This document shows positions 54,104 through 62,955 of a stretch of 64,000 nt of DNA, piece after piece (positions within the stretch are counted from its first letter, which is position 1; the number at the start of each line of letters is the position of its first letter). The notes beneath the pieces were generated by a model. It searched no databases and was not told the DNA's origin. It saw nothing but the letters and a program-made list of their open reading frames with translations. The position numbers were made by a program, and so were the translations under genes. This stretch comes from Azospirillum soli (lineage in GTDB: Bacteria > Pseudomonadota > Alphaproteobacteria > Azospirillales > Azospirillaceae), in contig NZ_JAGINQ010000004.1 of the NCBI RefSeq assembly GCF_017876165.1, forward strand, positions 1 to 64,000. Direction: 5' to 3'.

Positions 54104-55642
54104 TCAGCCCTTCTTATCTTCGATCGGCACGGGCACATAGCGCAGGTCGCCGTCCCGGCTGACCAGCATCAGCACGGTCTTGCGGCCCTGGTCCCTGGCC
54201 TCCTGGATGCGCGTGTTCAACTCGTCGGGGGTTTTCACCGGCTCCTGCCCGGCCTCGACGATCACGTCGCCGGCCTCGATTCCCCGCTCGGACGCCTGAC
54301 TGCGCTCGCCCACCTCGGTGACCACGACGCCCTCCACGTCCGGGGTGATGGAGAAGGCCTCGCGCAGGCCGGGCGTCAACGGCGCCAGGGTTAGCCCCAG
54401 CACCTTCTTGGATTCCACCGGAGCCGCCGACCGGGGCTCGCCGCTCGACCCGGCGGCGACCTGCTGCGGCTGCGGTTCCAGCTCGCCCACCGTGACGGTG
54501 ACCGACTCCGGCTTGCCGTCGCGCAGCAGGGTCACGGGGACATTCTTGCCGATTTGCGTCGCCGCGACGACGCGCGGCAGTTGGCGCATCTGCTCGATGT
54601 CCTTGTCGCCGAAGCGGGTGATGATGTCGCCCTGCTTGACGCCGGCCTTGCCCGCCGGGCTGTCGGGGGACACGCTGGTGACCAGCGCGCCCTTCGGCTC
54701 GCCCATGCCCAGCGTCTCGGCGAGGTCGGGGGTGACGCGCTGCACCTGAACGCCCAGCCAGCCGCGCCGCACCTGCCCGTGCTCCTTCAACTGCTCGATC
54801 ACCGGGCGGGCCGTGGAGGACGGGATGGCGAATCCGATGCCGACCGACCCGCCGGTCGGCGAATAGATCGCCGTGTTGATGCCGATGATCTCGCCGGCCA
54901 TGCTGTAGAGCGGCCCGCCGGAATTGCCCCGGTTGATCGAGGCGTCGGTCTGCAGATAGTCGTCGTAGGGTCCCTGCTGGATGTCGCGCGCGCGCGCCGA
55001 CAGGATGCCGGCCGTCACCGACCCGCCGAGCCCGAAGGGATTGCCGATGGCGACCACCCAGTCGCCGACCTGGACCTTGTCGCTGTCGCCCCATTGGGAG
55101 GCGGTCAGCGGCTTGGAGCTTTCGACCTTCAAAAGCGCCAGATCGGTCGGCGCGTCGGTGCCCACCAGCTTGGCCGGCAGTTTGGTCCCGTCGTGCAGGG
55201 TGACGGAGATCTCGTCGGCTTCCGACACCACGTGGCTGTTGGTCACCACATAGCCCGCCGGGTCGATGATGACGCCGGAGCCAAGCGCGGTGGTCGGGCG
55301 CTGTTGCTGTTGCTGGCCGCGCTGGCGATCGCGAAATTCCTTGAAGAACTCCTCGAAGGGCGAGCCGGGCGGGAATTCGGGAATGTCCTGCCCGCGTTGC
55401 GCGCTCTGCTGCGGAGCCTGGGTGGTGGAAATATAGACCACCGCGTCCACCTGCTTTTCGGCAAGGTCGGCGAAGGTGGCGGGGGCGCCCTTGGGGATGG
55501 GCGACGGGTCCTGCGCCCCGGCCGGCATGGCCGGCGCCATCAGCGCCAACGTCAGGGCGACCAGCCCCGCTCCAGCGGCGGACGGCGCCAGCCGGGGTGC
55601 AAGCGTGGAGACGCACCGGGAACGGTCGGATGAATGCGGCAT
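54104..55642 (-). CDS. DegP/MucD-type periplasmic serine protease
   Basis: 512-aa protease/chaperone. Signal peptide about 1-44; trypsin-like domain with histidine in TNSHVVSEADE, aspartate in TDLALLKVES and serine in INRGNSGGPLYS; two PDZ domains (about 290-385 and 410-505). The DGPYDDYLQTDASINRG-type segment is conserved in the family. Handles misfolded envelope proteins. Usual length. GGAG lies before the ATG. Confidence 0.94.
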   Translation of the reverse strand: MPHSSDRSRCVSTLAPRLAPSAAGAGLVALTLALMAPAMPAGAQDPSPIPKGAPATFADLAEKQVDAVVYISTTQAPQQSAQRGQDIPEFPPGSPFEEFFKEFRDRQRGQQQQQRPTTALGSGVIIDPAGYVVTNSHVVSEADEISVTLHDGTKLPAKLVGTDAPTDLALLKVESSKPLTASQWGDSDKVQVGDWVVAIGNPFGLGGSVTAGILSARARDIQQGPYDDYLQTDASINRGNSGGPLYSMAGEIIGINTAIYSPTGGSVGIGFAIPSSTARPVIEQLKEHGQVRRGWLGVQVQRVTPDLAETLGMGEPKGALVTSVSPDSPAGKAGVKQGDIITRFGDKDIEQMRQLPRVVAATQIGKNVPVTLLRDGKPESVTVTVGELEPQPQQVAAGSSGEPRSAAPVESKKVLGLTLAPLTPGLREAFSITPDVEGVVVTEVGERSQASERGIEAGDVIVEAGQEPVKTPDELNTRIQEARDQGRKTVLMLVSRDGDLRYVPVPIEDKKG

Positions 55643-55683
55643 GAATCAACTCCGGCAATCGGGCGGCACGCGCTTCCCCTGGT

Positions 55684-55729
55684 TTCGAGTTCCATTTTCA
55701 AACCCTAGTTTCAAAATGGGGTTCTCGAA
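55684..55729. promoter_or_regulatory. Imperfect palindrome upstream of the Deg protease
   Basis: TTCGAG at 55684-55689 and CTCGAA at 55724-55729 enclose CCATTTT and AAAATGG and a GTTT/AAAC core; about 40-90 bases before the protease start. A probable control site. The remaining 55730-56092 is AT-richer, with a -35/-10-like pair TTGCCA and TATTTT about 130 bases before the HTH gene; no gene is supported there. Confidence 0.4.
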
Positions 55730-56092
55730 GGCGCAGGGCCGCGTCTTGTCAACAGAACGCGCCGCAACGCATTCCGGACCACCGCCCAATTTGAAAACCA
55801 CCCACAGGAAAGCCGGTGCTTTTTAAAAGCGTATCCCTTTGGAATCCCCCACCCGCTTCGTCGGGGTTGTGCGTCATCCCGTGTTTGAACGTTGGGGTTA
55901 GGCCACGCGCAACACATCGAGCCGCAATTTTGCTTTGCCACGCAAATCTATGCTGGTATTTTCCAAGCGAGTTCCCGATATTCATCGGTACCGACAACAT
56001 CGCCCGCAAGTCCGGACTTTGACGTGATGTTCGTGCACGCGCCCGCGTGCCGACGCGTCAGGAGCGTGCGATCCGGCCCAAGCAGCTGACAA

Positions 56093-56965
56093 ATGACTCA
56101 AAATTCACTTTGGCAACCGAGCGACATAATGAACGCAGAAACCGGGACCGAACCGGAGGCTCCGAAGAAACGCGGCCGAATTCCGCAGGCGGCGTGGCCG
56201 CAAATTCTTGAGCGTTACCGTTCCGGCGTAACCCTGTCGGCGATCGCGCGTGAATTCGAATGCACGCCCAGCGCCATTTCCTACATCATCCGCAAAGCCG
56301 AGGCCGCTGATGCCCCCGGCGAGGATGAAGCTGGCGCTGCCCCGGCCGAAGCGGCCGCCGAAGCCGCTCCCGCCGAATCGCCCGCCCCGGCGCCGAAGGC
56401 TTCGCGCCGTGCGGCTGCCGAGCCCAAGGTTGAATCCAAGGCCCCCGAAGCCAAGGCTACCGAATCCAAAGCCGCCGAATTGCCGGCCGAGGAACGCCGC
56501 CCGACGCTGACGGTCACGCCGCCGGCCGCCGCTCCGGCACCGCAGGCGACCGAGGTAGCCCCGGCTCCGGCCGCGCCGACCGAAACCCTGCGCCTGAACC
56601 GGCCCGATCCGCAGCCCGCCCCCCAGCCGGCTCCGGTCGCTCCGGCCCCGGTTGCTCCGGCTGCACAGACGGCGGCTTCGGCCCCCGCACCGCAGGCCGC
56701 CGCCGGTGGCCGGGCCGAGCCGACTCCGCCGGTCGATGCGGTGGAAGCCCGCCTGCGCGAGACCGCGCGTGGTTGCCTTGCCGCCTATCGCGGCTGGCGT
56801 CAGCAGCCGGGCGAAACCTCGATCCAGGCGCTGTCCGACGCCGTGCATGAACTGCGCAAGGCGCTGGCCCGCATCGAGATCGACATGTCGGCGAGCCGCC
56901 GCGAGGAGCAGGCGATTCGCCCGATCCCGATCCCGGCCCACCGCGCCGCGCGCCGCACGCCGTAA
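56093..56965 (+). CDS. HTH protein with long Ala/Pro/Lys/Glu linker and C-terminal helical domain
   Basis: 290-aa protein of no family I can name. Residues about 24-70 form a resolvase/GcrA-like HTH (AAWPQILERYRSGVTLSAIA, then CTPSAISYIIRKAE). Residues about 75-215 are disordered, made of Ala/Pro/Lys/Glu (PKVESKAPEAKATESKAAEL). Residues about 220-275 are a helical domain (VEARLRETARGCLAAYRGWR, then SIQALSDAVHELRKALARIE). The layout suggests DNA binding at one end and dimerisation or partner binding at the other. A start at 56129 is possible. Single gene with a terminator after it. Confidence 0.72.
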   Translation: MTQNSLWQPSDIMNAETGTEPEAPKKRGRIPQAAWPQILERYRSGVTLSAIAREFECTPSAISYIIRKAEAADAPGEDEAGAAPAEAAAEAAPAESPAPAPKASRRAAAEPKVESKAPEAKATESKAAELPAEERRPTLTVTPPAAAPAPQATEVAPAPAAPTETLRLNRPDPQPAPQPAPVAPAPVAPAAQTAASAPAPQAAAGGRAEPTPPVDAVEARLRETARGCLAAYRGWRQQPGETSIQALSDAVHELRKALARIEIDMSASRREEQAIRPIPIPAHRAARRTP

Positions 56966-56995
56966 GGACGAGTCCACTCAGCTGCTTGGTTCCAG

Positions 56996-57036
56996 GAAAG
57001 GGCCCTTCCCCGCGCACCGGGGAAGGGCTCTTTTTC
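56996..57036 (+). terminator. Terminator after the HTH-linker gene
   Basis: GCCCTTCCCCG and CGGGGAAGGGC arms, 4-6-base loop, followed by TCTTTTTC. Begins about 30 bases after the stop. Confidence 0.88.
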
Positions 57037-57194
57037 TTTATGGCTTTGGTTGCAGTGCACACCTTGCCCAACGGCATAAGCCTCGCGAGGTTAGGACTAA
57101 TGCTTATTGGGTGGGCGAAATCCCTACAAGATTTGTGTTCTTGTTGTGTATAGTCGGAAAAAACGAAACGAAGAATCTTTGGAGGAAACGCGCG

Positions 57195-57419
57195 ATGCCT
57201 TATCGCACCAACGCCGAACTCCCCGAATCGGTGAAGGGTCACTTGCCTGCCCGCGCGCAGGACATCTATCGTTCCGCTTTCAATTCCGCCTGGCAGGGCT
57301 GCCGGTCGGAGGCCGTGCGCAAGGCCGTTCAACGCGAGCAGACCGCGCACAAAGTCGCCTGGGCCGCCGTGCGGCGCCGCTATGAGCAGGACGGCGACGG
57401 CTGGAAGCCGAAACACTAA
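57195..57419 (+). CDS. ChaB-family protein
   Basis: 74-aa small protein. ChaB pattern: LPESVKGHLPARAQDIYRSA, FNSAWQGC and AHKVAWAAVRRRYEQ. ChaB was linked to cation transport regulation, but its mechanism is unclear. GGAGG lies upstream of the ATG at good spacing. A possible -10 TATAGT is about 55 bases upstream. The last 16 coding bases are repeated just after the stop. Confidence 0.88.
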   Translation: MPYRTNAELPESVKGHLPARAQDIYRSAFNSAWQGCRSEAVRKAVQREQTAHKVAWAAVRRRYEQDGDGWKPKH

Positions 57420-57441
57420 GAACACCTGGAAGCCGAAACAC
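57401..57441 (+). repeat. 16-base direct repeat across the chaB stop codon
   Basis: CTGGAAGCCGAAACAC at 57401-57416 and 57426-57441, the first inside the gene end, the second just beyond the stop; a 25-base period duplication. Confidence 0.8.
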
Positions 57442-57470
57442 GGATTCGGCGACAGAAAACCGCCCCCAAC

Positions 57471-57501
57471 GCCCCTCCCGCCTTCAATGGCGCGGAGGGG
57501 C
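57471..57501. terminator. Hairpin between ChaB and the next small gene
   Basis: GCCCCTCC (57471-57478) and GGAGGGGC (57494-57501) with an internal CGCC/GGCG pair. Lies between two convergent genes and may end both, though T-runs are short. Confidence 0.55.
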
Positions 57502-57516
57502 GCTTCGTTTGCGGCC

Positions 57517-57765
57517 CTACTTGATTCCCAAAATCCCTTCGGCCTTAGCGAGCGTGGCCTCGGACTCCGCGTGTTTGCCGGCCTTGTGCAATTCCTCGCC
57601 CTGAGCACGCAACTGCTTGACCTCGGTCATCTGCTGGGCCGACAGCTGCGGGTTCTTGGCAAGCGCCGCGTCGATGGCGGCCATATGCTTGGGGCAGCTG
57701 TTGGCGAGCGCCGGGGCGGCGAAGGCCACGGTCAGAAGGGCGGCGAGAGCGGTCTTGCGCAGCAT
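57517..57765 (-). CDS. Small secreted protein, 82 aa
   Basis: Signal peptide about 1-21 (ALAALLTVAFAAPALA), then a short helical mature protein (SCPKHMAAIDAALAKNPQLS, LRAQGEELHKAGKHAESEAT). One cysteine close to the mature start. Similar short periplasmic proteins occur widely in alphaproteobacteria; no function known to me. GGGAGGAC precedes the ATG. Confidence 0.75.
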   Translation of the reverse strand: MLRKTALAALLTVAFAAPALANSCPKHMAAIDAALAKNPQLSAQQMTEVKQLRAQGEELHKAGKHAESEATLAKAEGILGIK

Positions 57766-57861
57766 GAGATGTCCTCCCGTTGTCCGCCGCCCCTGTCGGG
57801 CGGCCGTCTCGTAGACGCCGCGCGCTCTCCCCTTATTCCATCCCGAAATCAGCCCTCGAAA

Positions 57862-58308
57862 TCAGTGCCCGCGCGCCTGCCGCAGCGCCCTCGCCTGACG
57901 GGTCATCTCCGCGACATCCGGCGGCGGCACCCGGTCGCGGATCAGCGGGATCAGCTCCATCATCTCCCGCAGGCATTGGGCATCGAAGACGGTTTTCAGC
58001 TCTTCGAAGTCGGTGAGCCAACGCCCGTCGGCGTCGTGGTTCGCGGACCGCCGGGCAAGGTCGGTCGCCAGTTCGAAGACGCGACGCTGCTGCAGGCGCA
58101 ACGCTTCGACCACGCCCCCCTGCCCGGCCACACCGGACAGACGCGGGAACACCGCCTGTTCGAGAACCGCTCCATGGTCGTCCCACAAGGCGGCCAGGAT
58201 CCGCATGCCGTCGCCGCGACTGTCCCATGCGGGTTCGGGAGCGTTGCCGACGTCGGCGAACAGCTCCCGTCCGGCCTCGTGGTCCTGTTCGATGATGGCG
58301 GCGATCAT
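57862..58308 (-). CDS. Hemerythrin-like HHE-domain protein
   Basis: 148-aa cytoplasmic helical protein. N-terminal IEQDHEAGREL and LAALWDDHGAVLEQAVFPRL match the HHE cation-binding pattern; DFEELKTVFDAQCLREMMEL forms the later helices. Histidines are fewer than in classical oxygen-binding hemerythrin, so iron binding is not certain. Start 58308 has AGGAG at good spacing; a GTG at 58332 is possible. It lies 60 bases after phoU and may share its transcript. Confidence 0.75.
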   Translation of the reverse strand: MIAAIIEQDHEAGRELFADVGNAPEPAWDSRGDGMRILAALWDDHGAVLEQAVFPRLSGVAGQGGVVEALRLQQRRVFELATDLARRSANHDADGRWLTDFEELKTVFDAQCLREMMELIPLIRDRVPPPDVAEMTRQARALRQARGH

Positions 58309-58368
58309 GGGGACGGGACTCCTTTGCTGCACCCGCAGCCAAGAACCCCGCCCCGGCTCCGCTGTTCC

Positions 58369-59088
58369 CTATTCTTCCTTCTTCTCCTCGATCACGGCGA
58401 AGCTGGTGAGGTCGCCCTTCGTCCGTTCCTCCGAGGGCAGGCGGCCCTGGACGAGGAAGCAAACGTTCTCGGCCACGTTGGTGGCGTGGTCGCCGACGCG
58501 CTCGATCGACTTCGCGACGAACAGCAGGTGGGTGCAGCCGGTGATCTGCGCCGGGGTTTCCATCATGTAGGTGAGGAATTCCCGGAACAGGCTGGTGTAA
58601 GCGGCGTCCACCTCCCCATCCCGTTCGCGCACGGCCAGGGCGAGCGCGGCGTCCTGGTCCTCGTAGGACTTCACCATGTCGCGGATCATGCCAAGCACCG
58701 TCTGCCCCATCCAGGACAGGGAGGCGACGGGCGGCGCCACCGGCAGGTTCGACAGAGTCACCGCACGCTTGGCGACCGAACTGGCGAAGTCGCCCATCCG
58801 CTCCAGGTTCGAGGCGATCTTCAGCGCCGAGACGATTTCCCGCAGATCCTTGGCCATGGGCTGGCGCAGGGCGAGCAGGCGCACGGAGAGGCTTTCCAAC
58901 TCCAGCTCCAGCCGGTCGATCTCGGCATCGCCCTCGACGACCTTCGCGGCCTTGTCGGCGTCGCGTTCGGTGATCGCCTCCATGGCGGCGGCGAACTGGC
59001 TCTCCACGAGCCGGCCCATCGTCACGATGGTGTGGTGGAGCTGCTTCAGCTCCGCGTCGAAAGCGGCAACGGTATGCCCGCCGACCAT
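58369..59088 (-). CDS. phoU: Phosphate regulation protein PhoU
   Basis: 239-aa protein of two three-helix bundles. FDAELKQLHHTIVTMGRLVE, KDLREIVSALKIASNLERMGD and FVAKSIERVGDHATNVAENV carry the conserved metal-binding E/D pattern. It restrains the Pho two-component system and Pst uptake in known bacteria. Start 59088 follows AGGAGAACAGGA; a GTG at 59106 is less likely. No pst genes are adjacent in the window. Confidence 0.93.
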   Translation of the reverse strand: MVGGHTVAAFDAELKQLHHTIVTMGRLVESQFAAAMEAITERDADKAAKVVEGDAEIDRLELELESLSVRLLALRQPMAKDLREIVSALKIASNLERMGDFASSVAKRAVTLSNLPVAPPVASLSWMGQTVLGMIRDMVKSYEDQDAALALAVRERDGEVDAAYTSLFREFLTYMMETPAQITGCTHLLFVAKSIERVGDHATNVAENVCFLVQGRLPSEERTKGDLTSFAVIEEKKEE

Positions 59089-59297
59089 TCCTGTTCTCCT
59101 GTTCACGTCGTCAATTCAGGGCGTGCGCGATCATAGATGGCAATCCGCACGCCCTTCGCCATCCCGTCCCGCCGGGCGGTCCGATTGGCCCTTAACGAAT
59201 AGAACAGATTATCTTAAGACACTGGTACCGCCATTGAGGAAACAGGGTCCATCGCGTGCGCCCGCCGCGCGCGACGGCCAGACCATCGGACAGGTCC

Positions 59298-60611
59298 ATG
59301 ACGCCACACGAGTTGGTCGCAGTGCTGGAAAAGCACGAGCGCTGGCTGAAGAACAAGCAGGGCGGAAACCGCGCCAACCTGACCATGGGCAACCTGGAAG
59401 GCGCCAATCTGGCCGGCGTGGACCTGACGCAAGGCAAGCTGTCGGGGGCCAACCTCGCCCATTGCGACCTGTCCAACGCCAACCTCAGCCACGCCGACCT
59501 GTTCGCCGCGCACCTGACCAAGGCCGACCTGACCGGCTGCAACCTGTACCGCGCCGACCTGCGCGGCGCCCACATGCGCGGCGCCAAGATGAAGCGCGCC
59601 ATCCTGAAGGAAGCGGACCTGCGCGGCGGCGCCCTGCTGTACGGCGGCGGGGGCAAGGGCAACAACGGCAAGGGGTTGGACTTCGTCCGCTCCGATCTGG
59701 CGGGCAGCGATTTCGACGACGCGATGATGGCGAACGCCAACCTGTCCGGTGCCGATCTGACCGACGTGTCGATGAATGGAGCGGATTGCGAGGGCGCGCT
59801 GCTGACCGGGGCGACGCTGATGCGCTCCAGCATGAAGAACGTCAACCTCGCGCGGGCGGACCTGCGCGGCAGCAACCTTTCCGGCGTGAACCTGCAGGGG
59901 GCTGTGCTGCGCGATGCCAACCTGACCGGCGCGGTGCTGGCCGGCGCCAACCTACGCAACGCCGACCTTCAGGGCGCGAAACTGGAGGGCGCGGACCTCG
60001 CCGGGGCCGACACGACTGGCGCCAACCTCGCCCGCTCGGCCGAGAATTTCTCGCTGCACATCCAGGAAGCGCTGCACAACCATTACACCTGGATCAACAC
60101 CAACGGCGTCATGGGCTCGCGCGCCGACCTCGGCGGGGCCGACCTGTCGCACATCGACCTGCACGGCGTGAACCTGTCCGGTGCCAATCTGAAGCGGGTG
60201 AACCTCGGCGGCGCCAAGATGCGCGACGCCCTGCTGATCATGTGCGACGTGTCGGAGGCCGACCTTTCCGGCAGCGACTTCACCGGCGCCATTCTGGACG
60301 GCGCGAACCTGCGCGGCGCCAATTTCTCCGGTGCGCGGTTGGACGGGGCCGGCATCGGCTGGGTCGATGTAAAGGGGCCGGACGGCAAGCCGACCGGGCG
60401 GCTGTGGGCGGCGAACCTGACGGGCTGCAACTTCACCGGTGCGTCCTGCGTGCGCGCCAACCTGCGGGGCGCGAACCTCGCCGGCTGCGATTTCACCGAC
60501 GCCGACCTGACCGGCGCGATCCTAAGCGACGCCAACATCCGCGACGCGAAATTCGCCGGCGCCAACCTGACCGGCGCCAGCCTGCCGCCCCCGCCCGATC
60601 CGGACGACTGA
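59298..60611 (+). CDS. Pentapeptide-repeat protein
   Basis: 437-aa protein. An N-terminal 30-residue helical part (MTPHELVAVLEKHERWLKN) is followed by long runs of A(D/N)LxG-type units (GANLAGVDLTQGKLSGANLA), interrupted near residues 250-270 by a non-repeat stretch (ENFSLHIQEALHNHYTWINT) and near 355-370 by WVDVKGPDGKPTGRLWAAN. The fold is a right-handed square beta-helix. Function unknown; some such proteins mimic DNA, but this one lacks gyrase-protection signatures I could name. It ends 3 bases before the TfoX_C gene. Confidence 0.9.
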   Translation: MTPHELVAVLEKHERWLKNKQGGNRANLTMGNLEGANLAGVDLTQGKLSGANLAHCDLSNANLSHADLFAAHLTKADLTGCNLYRADLRGAHMRGAKMKRAILKEADLRGGALLYGGGGKGNNGKGLDFVRSDLAGSDFDDAMMANANLSGADLTDVSMNGADCEGALLTGATLMRSSMKNVNLARADLRGSNLSGVNLQGAVLRDANLTGAVLAGANLRNADLQGAKLEGADLAGADTTGANLARSAENFSLHIQEALHNHYTWINTNGVMGSRADLGGADLSHIDLHGVNLSGANLKRVNLGGAKMRDALLIMCDVSEADLSGSDFTGAILDGANLRGANFSGARLDGAGIGWVDVKGPDGKPTGRLWAANLTGCNFTGASCVRANLRGANLAGCDFTDADLTGAILSDANIRDAKFAGANLTGASLPPPPDPDD

Positions 60612-60614
60612 GTG

Positions 60615-60887
60615 ATGGGTGCGGAAGCGGACCGCCTGATCCACACCCTTCCCGGCCTCGGGCCCACTACGGCGTCCTGGCTTGCCGAAGTGGGCATCGC
60701 GACGGAATCCGACCTCCGCGCGCTCGGCGCCGTGGCCGCCTACCGCCGGCTCAAGCACTGGAATCCAAAGCGAGTCAGCCTGAACGCGCTGTGGGGTCTG
60801 CACGCCGCGCTGACCGGCATTCCCTGGACGCGCATTGATCCCACCACTAAGGAACGGCTGCTGGCCGAACTCAACACCTCGTCCTGA
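60615..60887 (+). CDS. TfoX C-terminal domain protein
   Basis: 90-aa protein with only the TfoX_C helix-hairpin-helix-like domain: LPGLGPTTASWLAEVGIATE, LRALGAVAAYRRLKHWNP, LNALWGLHAALTGIPW. The N-terminal half of TfoX/Sxy is absent. A GTG at 60612 is possible. Cotranscribed with the pentapeptide gene; it is 6 bases from the convergent MarR gene. Confidence 0.85.
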   Translation: MGAEADRLIHTLPGLGPTTASWLAEVGIATESDLRALGAVAAYRRLKHWNPKRVSLNALWGLHAALTGIPWTRIDPTTKERLLAELNTSS

Positions 60888-60893
60888 ACACGT

Positions 60894-61436
60894 CTACGCC
60901 AATTCCTCGTCCAGACCGGCCGGCGGCGGACCGCCGAGGTTCGCCGACACCCGGCGCAGCACGTTGATCGTCCTTGCGATGTCGTCGGGCGGGATGCCGC
61001 GGGTCGCCTGCTCGGCGATTTCGGCGGCGCAGGGGAGTATCGCGTCGCGCAGGGACCGTCCCTTCGGCGTCAGAAAGATATTCACCTTGCGGCGATCGTG
61101 CGGGTTGCGCACGCGCTTGACGAGTTCCAGCCGTTCCAGCGTGTTCAGCGCGGTGACGGTGGTCGGCTCCATCATGCCGACGCGCTGGCTCAATTCGCGC
61201 TGGGTCAGGCCGTCCTCCTCCCACAGGGCGCGCAGGAAATACCACTGCCCCATGCTGACGCCGTGGCTGGTGATGCGGTTCTGCAGCGCGCGCGAGAAGG
61301 CGCGGTGCACCTCGCGCGTCACATAGGACAGGTTTCCCCCGGCGGACAGGTCGTTGTTGACCTCTGGAACGGTGTCCGAATCCCCATTCCCGGCCAAGAC
61401 AAACTTCGGTTCCTGTCTCTTGAATCGCCCAATCAT
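60894..61436 (-). CDS. MarR-family transcription regulator
   Basis: 180-aa winged-helix regulator. YVTREVHRAFSRALQNRI leads into the domain; LTQRELSQRVGMMEPTTVTA is the recognition region and NPHDRRKVNIFLTPKG the wing. A 40-residue N-terminal extension is longer than usual. ATG 61436 preferred over TTG 61439. Divergent from the amidase gene across a 466-base gap that carries a palindrome. Confidence 0.88.
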   Translation of the reverse strand: MIGRFKRQEPKFVLAGNGDSDTVPEVNNDLSAGGNLSYVTREVHRAFSRALQNRITSHGVSMGQWYFLRALWEEDGLTQRELSQRVGMMEPTTVTALNTLERLELVKRVRNPHDRRKVNIFLTPKGRSLRDAILPCAAEIAEQATRGIPPDDIARTINVLRRVSANLGGPPPAGLDEELA

Positions 61437-61525
61437 CAAGACAATCTTTCAGCAGCCGTTCGGCGGGGCGGCGTGGCACCGCCGGTCCGAAACGAACGAA
61501 CACAATCAACTTACCCGATCATATC

Positions 61526-61537
61526 TTTTCGCGAAAA
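61526..61537. promoter_or_regulatory. Perfect palindrome upstream of the MarR gene
   Basis: TTTTCGCGAAAA, 90 bases before the regulator start, in an AT-rich gap. Candidate MarR operator. The remaining gap 61538-61902 has no supported gene; its base composition is lower in GC than its neighbours. Confidence 0.45.
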
Positions 61538-61902
61538 AATCGCAAAGAAAATGCGCATTCTCATTTCGCGTGCATGCAATGATATGTCCATCCACGTCGG
61601 CGATAATGGTTTCAGCGATAAACAAAACCCGGCATTGGCGGCTTCACCCCTTACCTGGAAGCGAAGGAAGGTCGATGACGACAGCGGCAAAGCCCTTCAT
61701 ATCCGCGTATGCAGTGCGACATAACGACACTTTCCCTGATCAATACTGAACCGGGTCTTTTTCGTTTTTCAATTTTATTAAACTTCTCTCTCAAAAGCCC
61801 GCTTTCCCGAAGAACGGTTGCGCTGCTGGCGCTTCACCGTCAAACAATGCCACCGCAACGGCATCCAGCCCACGCACACGAGAGTACAGGAGCACCGCCG
61901 CC

Positions 61903-62799
61903 ATGCGCCCCACCACCGGACGCACCGTTACCGTCGCCGCGACCCAGATGGCCTGCAGCTGGGACCGGGATGCCAATGTGAGCGGCGTCGAGCGCCTCGT
62001 GCGCGAGGCCGCCTCGCGCGGCGCCCAGATCATCCTGCCGCAGGAGCTGTTCGAGACTCCCTACTTCTGCAAGGACCAGAAGCAGGATCTGTTCGCCCTC
62101 GCCCACCCGGTGGAGGATCATCCGGTCATCGCGCGGATGAGCGCGCTGGCGCGCGAGCTGTCCGTGGTCATCCCCGTCAGCTTCTTCGAGCGGGCGCGCA
62201 ACGCCTATTACAACTCGCTGGCCATCGTGGACGCGGACGGGACGGTGCTGGGCGTCTATCGCAAATCGCACATTCCCGACGGCCCCGGCTATCAGGAGAA
62301 ATTCTACTTCAGCCCCGGCGACACCGGCTTCCAGGTCTACAAAACGCGCTACGCCACCATCGGCTGCGCGATCTGCTGGGACCAGTGGTTCCCGGAAACC
62401 GCCCGCGCCATGGCGCTGAAGGGGGCGGAGATCCTGTTCTACCCGACCGCCATCGGTTCGGAACCGCAGGACTCGTCGCTGGACAGCCAGGGGCACTGGA
62501 CGCGCGTCATGCAGGGCCACGCCGGCGCCAATCTGATGCCGCTGGTCGCGTCCAACCGCGTCGGGCGCGAGGAAGGGGAGACCTGCGGGATCACTTTCTA
62601 CGGCTCCTCCTTCATCGCCGGGCCGACGGGTGAGTTGGTGACGCAGGCCGACCGGGAGAGCGAGACGGTGCTCACCGCCTCCTTCGACCTGGACCGCATC
62701 GCGGCCCAGCGAGCGTCCTGGGGCGTGTTCCGCGACCGCCGTCCGGAACTTTACGGCCCGCTGATGACGCTGGACGGCGAGACCCCGGTCCGCCGCTGA
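61903..62799 (+). CDS. aguB: N-carbamoylputrescine amidase
   Basis: 298-aa nitrilase-family enzyme that hydrolyses N-carbamoylputrescine to putrescine, CO2 and ammonia. Triad: E48 in LPQELFETPYF, lysine in YRKSHIPDGPGYQEKFYF-type segment, cysteine in GCAICWDQWFPE. LFYPTAIGSEPQD and ANLMPLVASNRVG are characteristic of AguB. AGGAG precedes the ATG. No agmatine deiminase gene is next to it. Confidence 0.92.
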   Translation: MRPTTGRTVTVAATQMACSWDRDANVSGVERLVREAASRGAQIILPQELFETPYFCKDQKQDLFALAHPVEDHPVIARMSALARELSVVIPVSFFERARNAYYNSLAIVDADGTVLGVYRKSHIPDGPGYQEKFYFSPGDTGFQVYKTRYATIGCAICWDQWFPETARAMALKGAEILFYPTAIGSEPQDSSLDSQGHWTRVMQGHAGANLMPLVASNRVGREEGETCGITFYGSSFIAGPTGELVTQADRESETVLTASFDLDRIAAQRASWGVFRDRRPELYGPLMTLDGETPVRR

Positions 62800-62806
62800 G
62801 GTGGCC

Positions 62807-62946
62807 TCAAAGCCCTTCTCCCCTTGTGGGAAAAGGGGTGGGATGAGGGGTGGTTACGCCCGGAAGGGCGGAAAACAGCTTCCGGCCGGCTGCGCTGGCG
62901 CCACCCTCACCCCAACCCCTCTCCCATCAAGGGAGAGGGGCTTTGA
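62807..62946. repeat. 140-bp palindromic element between convergent genes
   Basis: Outer arms of about 46 bases (62807-62852 and 62901-62946) pair with few mismatches, both ending TCAAAGCCC/GGGCTTTGA. Each arm holds its own small hairpin (for example CCCCTCTCCC/GGGAGAGGGG). The 48-base core is unrelated. A MITE- or REP-type intergenic repeat common in GC-rich alphaproteobacteria; it may serve as a bidirectional terminator. Confidence 0.8.
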
Positions 62947-62955
62947 GAAGCCCAT

